Assembly (NCBI GenBank): GCA_964020085.1
Contig: OZ026601.1
Coordinates: forward strand, 4,572,335-4,636,334
DNA: 64,000 nucleotides
From: Micromussa lordhowensis
Lineage: Eukaryota; Cnidaria; Anthozoa; Scleractinia; Lobophylliidae
Direction of reading: 5' to 3'
In this document: one piece after another, positions 58,089-64,000 of the stretch
How positions within the stretch are numbered: the stretch's first letter is position 1
Layout of the letters: each line of letters begins with the position of its first letter
Position numbers and translations under genes: made by a program
Notes under the pieces: model-generated
Databases searched by the model: none
What the model was told of the DNA's origin: nothing
The model's input: the letters and a program-made list of their open reading frames with translations, nothing else

Positions 58089-61000
58089 GTCTTTCTTCCA
58101 CGATTTGTTTTTAAGCTTTTAACGATCAATGCTCGGGGAATTGGAAACCCCTTGAATAGTAATTTGCTTTTCGATTTAATCGAGAAATCTGCTTGTGACA
58201 TTTGTTTTGTTCAAGAGACGCTCGTTAGTCTCGAGTCTAGCATTAATAGCTTATCTCGTCGCTGGCTAGGCCGTAGTTTTTGGTCCCCGGCTAACGGGAA
58301 ACAGGGCGGTGTTGCCGTCCTGTTTTCTCCTAAATGCGATTTGGATGTACTTTCGTGGAAGAGAGACTCACTTGGTCGTGTTATTAGTCTATTAGTTAAA
58401 ATTGATGATGTTAATTTTAATTTAGTTAATATTTACGCGCCTACCAATTTGACTGATCGAAAAACTTTTTACGTTTCCCTTCACGAATTTTTCTTTCCGA
58501 GCGCTGCTGTAATTATTGGCGGCGATTTTAATTGCTACGATAGTGCGCTCGATAAATTTGGTGGCAATGTTTCTATTCATAAAGAATGCGACGGTTTAAA
58601 AGCTGATTTTCGTCTTGTTGATGTTTGGCGTAAGCTACATTCCAACTCGCGCGAATTTACTTGGTTTAATGCCGACATGTCAATTGGTAGTCGCCTTGAC
58701 AGATTTCTGATTTCTAAAGATTTTTTCCAGTCTTCCTTTAAGTGTGATATCACACCTTGCCCACTTTCCGACCATGATTTTGTTTCTTTTGTTTTTGATG
58801 TTCCCGAGTGTATTAAACACGGGCCGGGCGTATGGAAATTGAATAATTCTCTCCTTGGCGATGAAATATATTGTGATCTTATTCGGAGAATATTTGCTGA
58901 TCATGTTGATTTTCTCCCGGCGTTCGAAAACATTCAAGCCTGGTGGGAATTTCTAAAAGAATCTATTAAAGAGGCTTCAATTGATTTCGCGCGCAAAAAG
59001 AGGAAAGCGCTTTGTAAAGACCGAATCAATTTAACAAATCGTTTAATTCGCTTACGTCAGCGCCTTGTTAATGGCGATGAGTCAGTCCAGTCTTTGATTG
59101 TTGATATTGAAAGTCAATTGAAGTCTCTTTATATTCGCGAAATGGAAGGCGTTAAAATACGTAGCCGGGCGAAATGGCTTGAGGAGGGTGAACGCCCAAC
59201 TCGCTATTTCTTTAAACTTGAACAGAAAAAAATTCAGAAGAGCCGTATAAATGCTATTTATGATTCAAATGGCGTGGAAGTTTCTTCTCAGTCCGAAATT
59301 GAGAAGGCACACGTCGATTTCTATACTAAATTATTTTCTCAAGAACCTATTGATCTTGATAAACAAAACGATCTTCTAACGTCTTTAGATTCTAGTCTTT
59401 CTCCGGATCAGTCCGCAATGTGTGAAGGAGAGCTCACTTTAAATGAAATTACGAACGCAGTTAATGATCTGAATCTTGGCAAAACACCTGGCCCTGACGG
59501 CCTTTCTGCCGAATTTTATGTTAAGTTCTGGGATCTGCTCGGCCCGTATTTAATTCAAGTCTTTAATGTTTGTTTTCATAATCTAGAAATGTGCGACTCA
59601 ATGAAGGTTAGCCACACCCGCGTTGTTTTTAAGAAAGGTGATGCGAAAAATCTAAAGAATTGGAGACCGATATCTCTTTTGAACGTTGACTATAAGATTT
59701 GTTCCAAGGCTCTCTCCCTTCGTTTAGCGAAAGTTTTACAATTTATTGTTAGTCCCGACCAAACGTGTTCTGTTCCCGGACGAAAAATTTCAGCGAATCT
59801 TCATGTTCTTAGAGATATTCTTGATTATATAGATCGCACCAACGAAACCGGCATATTATTGAGTTTAGATCAGGAGAAAGCCTTCGATCGTGTAAACCGC
59901 GGTTTCTTGATCAAATTATTAGAACGTTTTGGTTTCGGCCCGTCTTTTATTCAATGGATTTCCACGCTTTATAACGGTGCCAATATGCAAATTATTGTGA
60001 ACGGTTGGCTGACTGATCCTGTGCCTTTAGATCGCGGTGTGCGTCAGGGCGATTCCCTTTCGCCTTTGTTATATATTCTTTGTGTCGAAGCTTTAGCTTG
60101 TGTTGTTAAACAATGTCCTGAAATCGAAGGCTTTCTCCTCCCGGGAGCGAAAGGAACACACTATAAAGTAGGTCAATACGCGGACGATACAACTAGTTTT
60201 GTGAAATCTATCCGATCCTTGGAACAACTCTTTAACGTAATTAAATTATACGAGCAGGGTTCGGGTGCTCGATTAAATGTTTCCAAGACAGAGGCCATGT
60301 GGCTCGGTGCGTGGAAATCGCGCACTGACCAGCCCTTGGGCCTTACTTGGGTAACGAAAATGAAAATTCTCGGCATTGTTTTTGGTCTGGTCACGGAACG
60401 TGATAATTGGCAGCCAAAACTCGAGAAACTTGAAAAACATTTGAATTTATGGAAATCCCGATCCCTGTCTTTTATAGGTAAATCATTAATTATTAATACT
60501 TTAGGGTTAAGTAAGCTCACTTACCTTGCGACCGTCCTGACGGTTCCAAAGTGGGTCCTAACTAGAATAAATGAATTAATTTGGCCTTTTTTGTGGGGCT
60601 GCCGGATTGAAACCGTTAGCCGGCAATCTTGCTTTCAACCAGCCATAAAGGGTGGTCTTAATATAGTCGATTTCTCAGTTAAGGCAAAGGCTCTTAAGCT
60701 TGCCTCTATTGTTAATATCGCTTGCGATGCCGATTCAAAGGCCTTTTTTATGTTGAAATATTTTCTCGGCTCTAGACTTGCAACGTTTAGAGCCGAGTGG
60801 TCTTTTCTTCGCGATAATTCATCCCCTAGTACCCAGATCCTGACGCCGTTTTATTCTAAATGTTTGAAAGCCCTCACCAGCCTCCGCGAGATTCTTTCTC
60901 GCCGAGACTGGATTGACTTTCAATTTTCGGCTAAAAATTGCTACCGTTCTTTATTAAAAGAAAAATCTTCCCCCCCTGTTCTTCCCCGAACTTGGGTCCC

Positions 61001-61571
61001 GCTTTTAGGCCCGGGTTTCCATTTTGAACGACACATGTCTTTTGTTCGTGATGACTTTTCAGAGAATTTTAAGAACGATCTCTTGTGGCTTATTGTTTTG
61101 CGTGCTATTAAGGTTCGGGATTCCATGCGGTCTTGGGGCTATATTGCATCGGATCGCTGTGCTAAATGTAACCGTAAAGAGACAATTGACCATTGTTTTC
61201 TTAATTGTTTCAGGGTTAAAAGGGTATGGGAGTATTTTTCTCCTACCCTGTCGTCTCTCTTCACAGCTCCATTTTCCCTGAATTGTTTGACTGTTTTCTT
61301 TTTCAAATGGCAATCTTCTGATCAAAGGAAAAATCGTCTTGCCCGTTATATAGTTAAATCCGTTTTATACGGAATTTGGAAATTTAGGAATAAAACTACT
61401 TTTCATAATGGAACGGAGCGATCCGATGCTATTATCCGATATATTTCTCACGACATTCGCAACAGAATCTACCTTGATCATTTTCGATTAACAGAATCGG
61501 CCTTCAAGTCCGCCTGGGAATCCCCTTTTTGTAATATTGTTAATGGTTCTCCCCTTGTTACTTTTCGATAA
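58089..61571 (+). CDS. LINE ORF2, apurinic-type endonuclease and reverse transcriptase
   Basis: The frame opens directly after the ORF1 TGA. The endonuclease starts with LLTINARGIGN, which lies before the first possible TTG start (58152), followed by FVQETL, GGDFNC, SRLDRF and PLSDHDF. The reverse transcriptase has WRPISLL, SLDQEKAFDRV (motif A), GVRQGDSLSPLLY (motif B) and QYADDT (motif C). Near the C-terminus is a zinc knuckle, CAKCNRKETIDHCFLNC. These enzymes nick the target and copy the RNA in place. No key residue is missing. There is no ATG before the endonuclease core, so translation probably depends on ORF1 (readthrough, reinitiation or a non-AUG start). Confidence 0.92.
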   Translation, partial: VFLPRFVFKLLTINARGIGNPLNSNLLFDLIEKSACDICFVQETLVSLESSINSLSRRWLGRSFWSPANGKQGGVAVLFSPKCDLDVLSWKRDSLGRVISLLVKIDDVNFNLVNIYAPTNLTDRKTFYVSLHEFFFPSAAVIIGGDFNCYDSALDKFGGNVSIHKECDGLKADFRLVDVWRKLHSNSREFTWFNADMSIGSRLDRFLISKDFFQSSFKCDITPCPLSDHDFVSFVFDVPECIKHGPGVWKLNNSLLGDEIYCDLIRRIFADHVDFLPAFENIQAWWEFLKESIKEASIDFARKKRKALCKDRINLTNRLIRLRQRLVNGDESVQSLIVDIESQLKSLYIREMEGVKIRSRAKWLEEGERPTRYFFKLEQKKIQKSRINAIYDSNGVEVSSQSEIEKAHVDFYTKLFSQEPIDLDKQNDLLTSLDSSLSPDQSAMCEGELTLNEITNAVNDLNLGKTPGPDGLSAEFYVKFWDLLGPYLIQVFNVCFHNLEMCDSMKVSHTRVVFKKGDAKNLKNWRPISLLNVDYKICSKALSLRLAKVLQFIVSPDQTCSVPGRKISANLHVLRDILDYIDRTNETGILLSLDQEKAFDRVNRGFLIKLLERFGFGPSFIQWISTLYNGANMQIIVNGWLTDPVPLDRGVRQGDSLSPLLYILCVEALACVVKQCPEIEGFLLPGAKGTHYKVGQYADDTTSFVKSIRSLEQLFNVIKLYEQGSGARLNVSKTEAMWLGAWKSRTDQPLGLTWVTKMKILGIVFGLVTERDNWQPKLEKLEKHLNLWKSRSLSFIGKSLIINTLGLSKLTYLATVLTVPKWVLTRINELIWPFLWGCRIETVSRQSCFQPAIKGGLNIVDFSVKAKALKLASIVNIACDADSKAFFMLKYFLGSRLATFRAEWSFLRDNSSPSTQILTPFYSKCLKALTSLREILSRRDWIDFQFSAKNCYRSLLKEKSSPPVLPRTWVPLLGPGFHFERHMSFVRDDFSENFKNDLLWLIVLRAIKVRDSMRSWGYIASDRCAKCNRKETIDHCFLNCFRVKRVWEYFSPTLSSLFTAPFSLNCLTVFFFKWQSSDQRKNRLARYIVKSVLYGIWKFRNKTTFHNGTERSDAIIRYISHDIRNRIYLDHFRLTESAFKSAWESPFCNIVNGSPLVTFR

Positions 61572-61767
61572 TTCATGTCAATTAGATGTTAGATATTAGA
61601 ATTAGATATTAGGTTAATTTTTCAATGGACAATTAGTAGAAGGACACTTTAATGGACAACTATTCTAAGAACTATTTAAGAACTCTTTAATGGACTTATT
61701 AGTTAATGGACAATTATCGCAGATTAAGGTATTGTATATATTTGTGAGGGGCCTAGCCCACGCGCCT
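61572..61767 (+). other. LINE 3' untranslated region
   Basis: The segment is A/T-rich with the word AATGGAC repeated at about 61624, 61652, 61688 and 61715, usually within TTAATGGACAA or close variants. It ends in GGGGCCTAGCCCACGCGCCT, which can fold as a short GGGC/GCCC hairpin. No poly-A or simple-repeat tail is present. Such 3' structures are often what the element's RT recognises. Confidence 0.6.
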
Positions 61768-61773
61768 AGCGCT
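61768..61773. repeat. Right 6-bp target-site duplication (AGCGCT)
   Basis: This is the partner of 56152-56157 at the 3' end of the LINE. Confidence 0.6.
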
Positions 61774-61778
61774 TTTTA

Positions 61779-61874
61779 TCATGTATGTTCTTTATATAGT
61801 TTATCTAATAAACTTTTAAAACATAAAAAAATCTTCAAGTATTTACACCAATCTAAAAGATCAAAATTACTCAT
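61779..61874 (-). pseudogene. Adenain-like protease, N-terminal fragment
   Basis: Thirty-one codons from ATG 61874 begin MSNFDLLDWCKYLKI, like the N-terminus of Polinton proteases, and lie 29 bp downstream of the pX-like gene as expected for the next gene leftwards. The frame meets TGA (61779-61781) and TAA (61776-61778) immediately before the LINE junction. Discounting the LINE and one AGCGCT, this frame is in phase with the C-terminal fragment, so the two stops are an additional lesion (or a nearby indel) beyond the insertion. The TATATA start motif seen at other genes is weak or absent here. Confidence 0.65.
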
Positions 61875-61903
61875 TGGGATATCTTTATGGAATTTAGGCT
61901 TTT

Positions 61904-62614
61904 TTACCTTTTTTTTTTTTTTCCTCCCCTGCCCCATGTCCCAATAAAAGGTGGTGGAGCCATAGGCATTCCCATACGAGGACCTCCTCCTCCATCCGAT
62001 TTCCCCATTCTAGGACCCCCTCTTCCTTTTATACTTCCTCCTTTTAATGCATCAATAAGCATTGGAATACCAATACTAGCTATTAACGTTCCAATACCAT
62101 TACCTACTTGTCGTTGTGTCAGTCGGAAAAGTAAGTCTTCTCCACCTTTATGAGCTCGGGCTAAATCTCCTATTTGTCCTTTAGTCAGTAGATTACCCAA
62201 TTGAGCTAACATAAATAGTTTATTATTTGGTACTTGATACATTTGTCCGCCACTAATTTTCTTAACTATTTGACTAGCACCTTCAGAAGCTAACCCTGCT
62301 AGAGCAGACAATCCTAGTGTTTTACCGATAGTTGGTGCTACATTCTTTAATACTGGCAATATTGAGCTAAAGATACCAGACCCAGATTGACGCCTGATAT
62401 TATACTTTGATATAGTAATTACCATTCCTCGATTAGCTGTTTTGGCCTTAGCGAGTCTCTTAACAGTATTCATTGGCACCATAAGAACATCGGAACCACT
62501 TAACGCATTTTTACTAAAGCGTAAACTTATTTCTTCTCTGTGTCTGTAAGCCTTAGTTAGTTTTCGTTTTTGCCCTTCAGAAAGTTTGACAGAAATTTGA
62601 TGTAGTTCAGTCAT
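61904..62614 (-). CDS. Basic pX-like core/membrane-active virion protein
   Basis: A 236-aa protein. The first 73 residues hold two related blocks (about 10-37 and 47-73: Q-K-K-L-T-KA...I-L-R-F-S and V-K-R-L-AKA...I-T-I-S). SGSGIFSSIL then leads into a hydrophobic helix region (82-118, LGLSALAGLA). Residues 170-193 are a second hydrophobic stretch, and the tail is Gly/Pro-rich and ends KKKKR. This layout is common to a Polinton/adintovirus protein likened to adenovirus core or minor proteins (pX/pVI). A role in genome condensation or membrane disruption is inferred. It sits between the protease and the SSB-like gene and starts after TATATA. The frame is intact. Confidence 0.55.
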   Translation of the reverse strand: MTELHQISVKLSEGQKRKLTKAYRHREEISLRFSKNALSGSDVLMVPMNTVKRLAKAKTANRGMVITISKYNIRRQSGSGIFSSILPVLKNVAPTIGKTLGLSALAGLASEGASQIVKKISGGQMYQVPNNKLFMLAQLGNLLTKGQIGDLARAHKGGEDLLFRLTQRQVGNGIGTLIASIGIPMLIDALKGGSIKGRGGPRMGKSDGGGGPRMGMPMAPPPFIGTWGRGGKKKKR

Positions 62615-62680
62615 TATATATTATTTAGGGACTTTTTTAAATTCCTAAATAATATTTATTCTATGACTTTGGAATAGTTC

Positions 62681-63403
62681 TTATAAATCAGATCCAATAG
62701 ATAGAACATCTTCTTCTTCATCATCTAAGATGAAGTTATCGAAAATATCTTCTACTTCTCGATATGATACTTGCATTAATTTTGGTTTTAGAGTAGCTCC
62801 AAAAGTTCCTGTTGTAATTGAAAACCAGGAAGCAATAAATTTCACTTTACTTTTTGGACCAATTTTTACTGAATCATATCCTAAATTTTCCCCATCCCAT
62901 GTAAAAAATTTTGTAGCTATTCGATCATTTCTAAAAAATAGTGAAAACTCCATCTTTGATGGGTAATCTTGATATACTCTTTCTTCATCAACAATTTTAT
63001 ACGGTTTTTTACAGATTCTTTTCCAAGAACCACCTTGACCGTGTTCATCATATCCCGCTACAGCTTCTCTATGTATTTTTTTATTGTTCTTTAAAGAATA
63101 TAAATAATCAATAAAAAATTCGTCTAATTCTTTGGCTTTTTCTAGATATTCCCCATCACAATTAATTTGCATGCTAGTACCTTGGTAATTACCATCTTTA
63201 TCATAGTTTTCTTTTAAACCGAACGGAGTATATCCTTTATATTTAACAAATAATGTCCTTCCATTGTATAATATTCCAATCTGTGTTCCATTGTGCTTAT
63301 TTGGCTTTGGTTTTCGAAAAGTTATCTTTGAAGTGTCAATATGGAGAAAATCGACTATTTCTTCTTTGTTCTGACTTTCGTTCTGACTCTCTTTAACTCT
63401 CAT
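62681..63403 (-). CDS. Probable OB-fold single-stranded-DNA-binding protein (NCLDV DUF5871-like)
   Basis: A 240-aa protein. The order ILYNGRTLFVKYKGYTPFG, then SMQINCDGEY with a helix (LDEFFIDYLYSL), then a beta-rich half ending KVKFIASWFSITTGTFGATLKPKLMQV, and a very acidic C-terminus (DDEEEDVLSIGSDL) resembles the T7 gp2.5-like SSB family described in large DNA viruses. Such proteins protect displaced strands, which protein-primed replication produces in quantity. It lies between the capsid gene and the pX-like gene and starts after ATATATATG. The minor (penton) capsid protein is the main alternative, but the acidic tail argues for an SSB. This rests on pattern memory only. Confidence 0.5.
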   Translation of the reverse strand: MRVKESQNESQNKEEIVDFLHIDTSKITFRKPKPNKHNGTQIGILYNGRTLFVKYKGYTPFGLKENYDKDGNYQGTSMQINCDGEYLEKAKELDEFFIDYLYSLKNNKKIHREAVAGYDEHGQGGSWKRICKKPYKIVDEERVYQDYPSKMEFSLFFRNDRIATKFFTWDGENLGYDSVKIGPKSKVKFIASWFSITTGTFGATLKPKLMQVSYREVEDIFDNFILDDEEEDVLSIGSDL

Positions 63404-63441
63404 ATATATTATATTAAAATATTTTTTCTAAGTATTTTTTT

Positions 63442-64000
63442 TTAGACAATAACTAATTGATCTCCCACTTTATCAACAACAACATCTTCTTCATAGAGAA
63501 CAATTGCATGCACTCGGAAATCAGCAGCTGCTGCTTGTGAGAGGCGAAATCTTACGTTAAGTTGCTTTGGATCTCTGCTTACCTGTTCTGTTTGATAAGT
63601 CAGGTCAAAATATAACATTGGGTAAAGACTCGAAAAATTAGTGATATTGAGCTGAGTACCTGTATTATAATCATTCTTTTTCCATGAATAATTCATTAAA
63701 TCATAATAGATTCTTGTTTTACTTTCTGTATCATATTCAAGTTCTGGATAGAAGACACCATTACCATATTCAAGACGACATGTGCTAAGATGACTATTAT
63801 TATTGGCTGCGTTCAGTTTAAAAGTATCAAAAATATAAGGATTTGCTGACATATCATTGGTCTTAAGTCTCTGGAAGTAGAGGAAAACATGCTGTACTTT
63901 ATCAATACTAGCTGAGATTCTGAAATCACCACTGTTTCTAGTAGTATCTGAACTTTGGTACATTTCTTTGAGGTATTTCCATTTACTGGGTTTTTGGTAT
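63442..64000 (-). CDS. Major capsid protein (double jelly-roll), C-terminal part
   Basis: The frame is open from the right edge (63999) to the stop at 63442, giving 185 residues of a longer protein. The ATG at 63963 is internal because the frame continues upstream without a stop. Beta-rich segments such as HVFLYFQRLK, LEYGNGVFYPELEY, LYFDLTYQ, LNVRFRLS and the end VHAIVLYEEDVVVD...LVIV are typical of the C-terminal jelly roll of Polinton/adintovirus capsids. The protein would form the icosahedral shell. The first two thirds or so lie beyond the window. The gene is the upstream neighbour of the SSB-like gene, 38 bp away. Confidence 0.7.
   Translation of the reverse strand, partial: YQKPSKWKYLKEMYQSSDTTRNSGDFRISASIDKVQHVFLYFQRLKTNDMSANPYIFDTFKLNAANNNSHLSTCRLEYGNGVFYPELEYDTESKTRIYYDLMNYSWKKNDYNTGTQLNITNFSSLYPMLYFDLTYQTEQVSRDPKQLNVRFRLSQAAAADFRVHAIVLYEEDVVVDKVGDQLVIV

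Larger units (their letters stand above)
56158..61767 (+). mobile_element. L1/Tx1-group non-LTR retrotransposon (LINE), apparently full length
   Basis: The insert is 5610 bp with a gag-like ORF1 and an endonuclease/RT ORF2 on the plus strand, opposite to the Polinton genes. It is bounded by AGCGCT at 56152-56157 and 61768-61773, the likely target duplication. The wording of the RT and pre-RT regions (EGERPTRYFFK, KTPGPDGLSAEFY, WRPISLLNVDYKI) fits the Tx1 branch of the L1 group, several members of which are site-specific. There is no poly-A tail; the 3' end is GCCCACGCGCCT. Both ORFs are open with all key catalytic residues, so this could be an active or recently active copy. Confidence 0.88.
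47808..64000 (-). mobile_element. Polinton/Maverick-like (adintovirus-like) element, left part
   Basis: The satellite is cut between 47807 and 47808 and replaced by sequence starting AGTAGTGTAGG. Rightwards lie, mostly on the minus strand, a VLTF3-like protein, protein-primed PolB, retrovirus-type integrase with chromodomain, zinc-module and PLA2 proteins, adenain-like protease, pX-like core protein, SSB-like protein and major capsid protein. PolB with integrase, protease and capsid defines Polintons/adintoviruses, virus-derived self-synthesising elements. Polintons usually make a 6-bp target duplication; GGTGTC at 47802-47807 would be the left copy. The right end is outside the window. About 10.6 kb of element is seen after removing the nested LINE, against a usual 15-20 kb. 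Confidence 0.9.

Noticed and set aside
58152..58154. TTG at 58152 as the start of LINE ORF2
   Set aside because: It lies after the conserved TINARG motif of the endonuclease and is not an ATG, so it would give a truncated enzyme.
57192..58201. Minus-strand Phe/Ile- and Ser-rich frames opposite LINE ORF1
   Set aside because: They are the complement of ORF1's acidic low-complexity and Pro/Ser-rich tracts, so the open frames are a composition effect.
56146..61779. AAAAAGCGCTA and TAGCGCTTTTT as terminal inverted repeats of a DNA transposon carrying the LINE
   Set aside because: No transposase is present, the LINE ORFs fill the interval, and a palindromic target with a 6-bp duplication explains the inverted flanks. 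It is not fully excluded.
61690..61947. Plus-strand 85-codon frame across the LINE 3' end
   Set aside because: It spans the LINE UTR, the target duplication and the antisense protease fragment, so it is a chance frame.
61887..62153. Plus-strand proline-rich 88-codon frame
   Set aside because: It is the complement of the Gly/Pro-rich tail of the pX-like protein.
48055..64000. Contamination by a free poxvirus or adenovirus
   Set aside because: The gene set (PolB, rve integrase, PLA2, capsid) and the exact junction with satellite at 47807/47808 fit an integrated Polinton-like element instead.

Overview
The window looks like an animal (metazoan) nuclear genome, probably an invertebrate. It carries a long satellite array, a Polinton/Maverick (adintovirus-like) virus-derived element and a non-LTR retrotransposon of the L1/Tx1 group. 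No host single-copy gene, tRNA or rRNA was recognised. The species cannot be named from the sequence.

Region 1 (1-47807) is a head-to-tail satellite of a 219-bp monomer, about 218 copies, all in one orientation with very low divergence. Shared private variants show local higher-order units of 2, 3, 4, 5, 7, 11 and 12 monomers, the mark of repeated unequal exchange. The 60-70 codon open frames inside the array are frame accidents.

Region 2 (47808 to the right edge) is a Polinton-like element inserted at monomer position 103 of the last satellite unit. Only its left part is present. It starts AGTAGTGTAGG and has a 240-bp terminal region built from GCGTAG/AGTGTA iterons. The main genes read leftwards. 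In order from the terminus they are: a VLTF3-like late transcription factor, a small acidic repeat protein, a protein-primed family B DNA polymerase, a small C2H2 finger protein, a chromodomain integrase without an in-frame ATG, a fusion of a zinc module to a parvovirus-type phospholipase A2, a free copy of the same zinc module, a small divergent plus-strand gene, a split adenain-like protease, a pX-like basic core protein, a probable OB-fold single-strand-DNA-binding protein, and the C-terminal part of the major capsid protein, which runs off the window. Almost every start codon is abutted by a TATATA-like motif, suggesting a shared promoter code. The packaging ATPase, minor capsid protein, most of the major capsid gene and the right terminus should lie beyond base 64000.

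Region 3 (56158-61767) is a 5.6-kb, apparently full-length LINE inside the protease gene, flanked by the 6-bp palindrome AGCGCT. ORF1 (gag-like, three CCHC knuckles) and ORF2 (endonuclease plus reverse transcriptase) share one frame and are separated by a single TGA, with no ATG before the endonuclease core. The insertion order is therefore satellite, then Polinton, then LINE. Most element frames are open, so the events look fairly recent.
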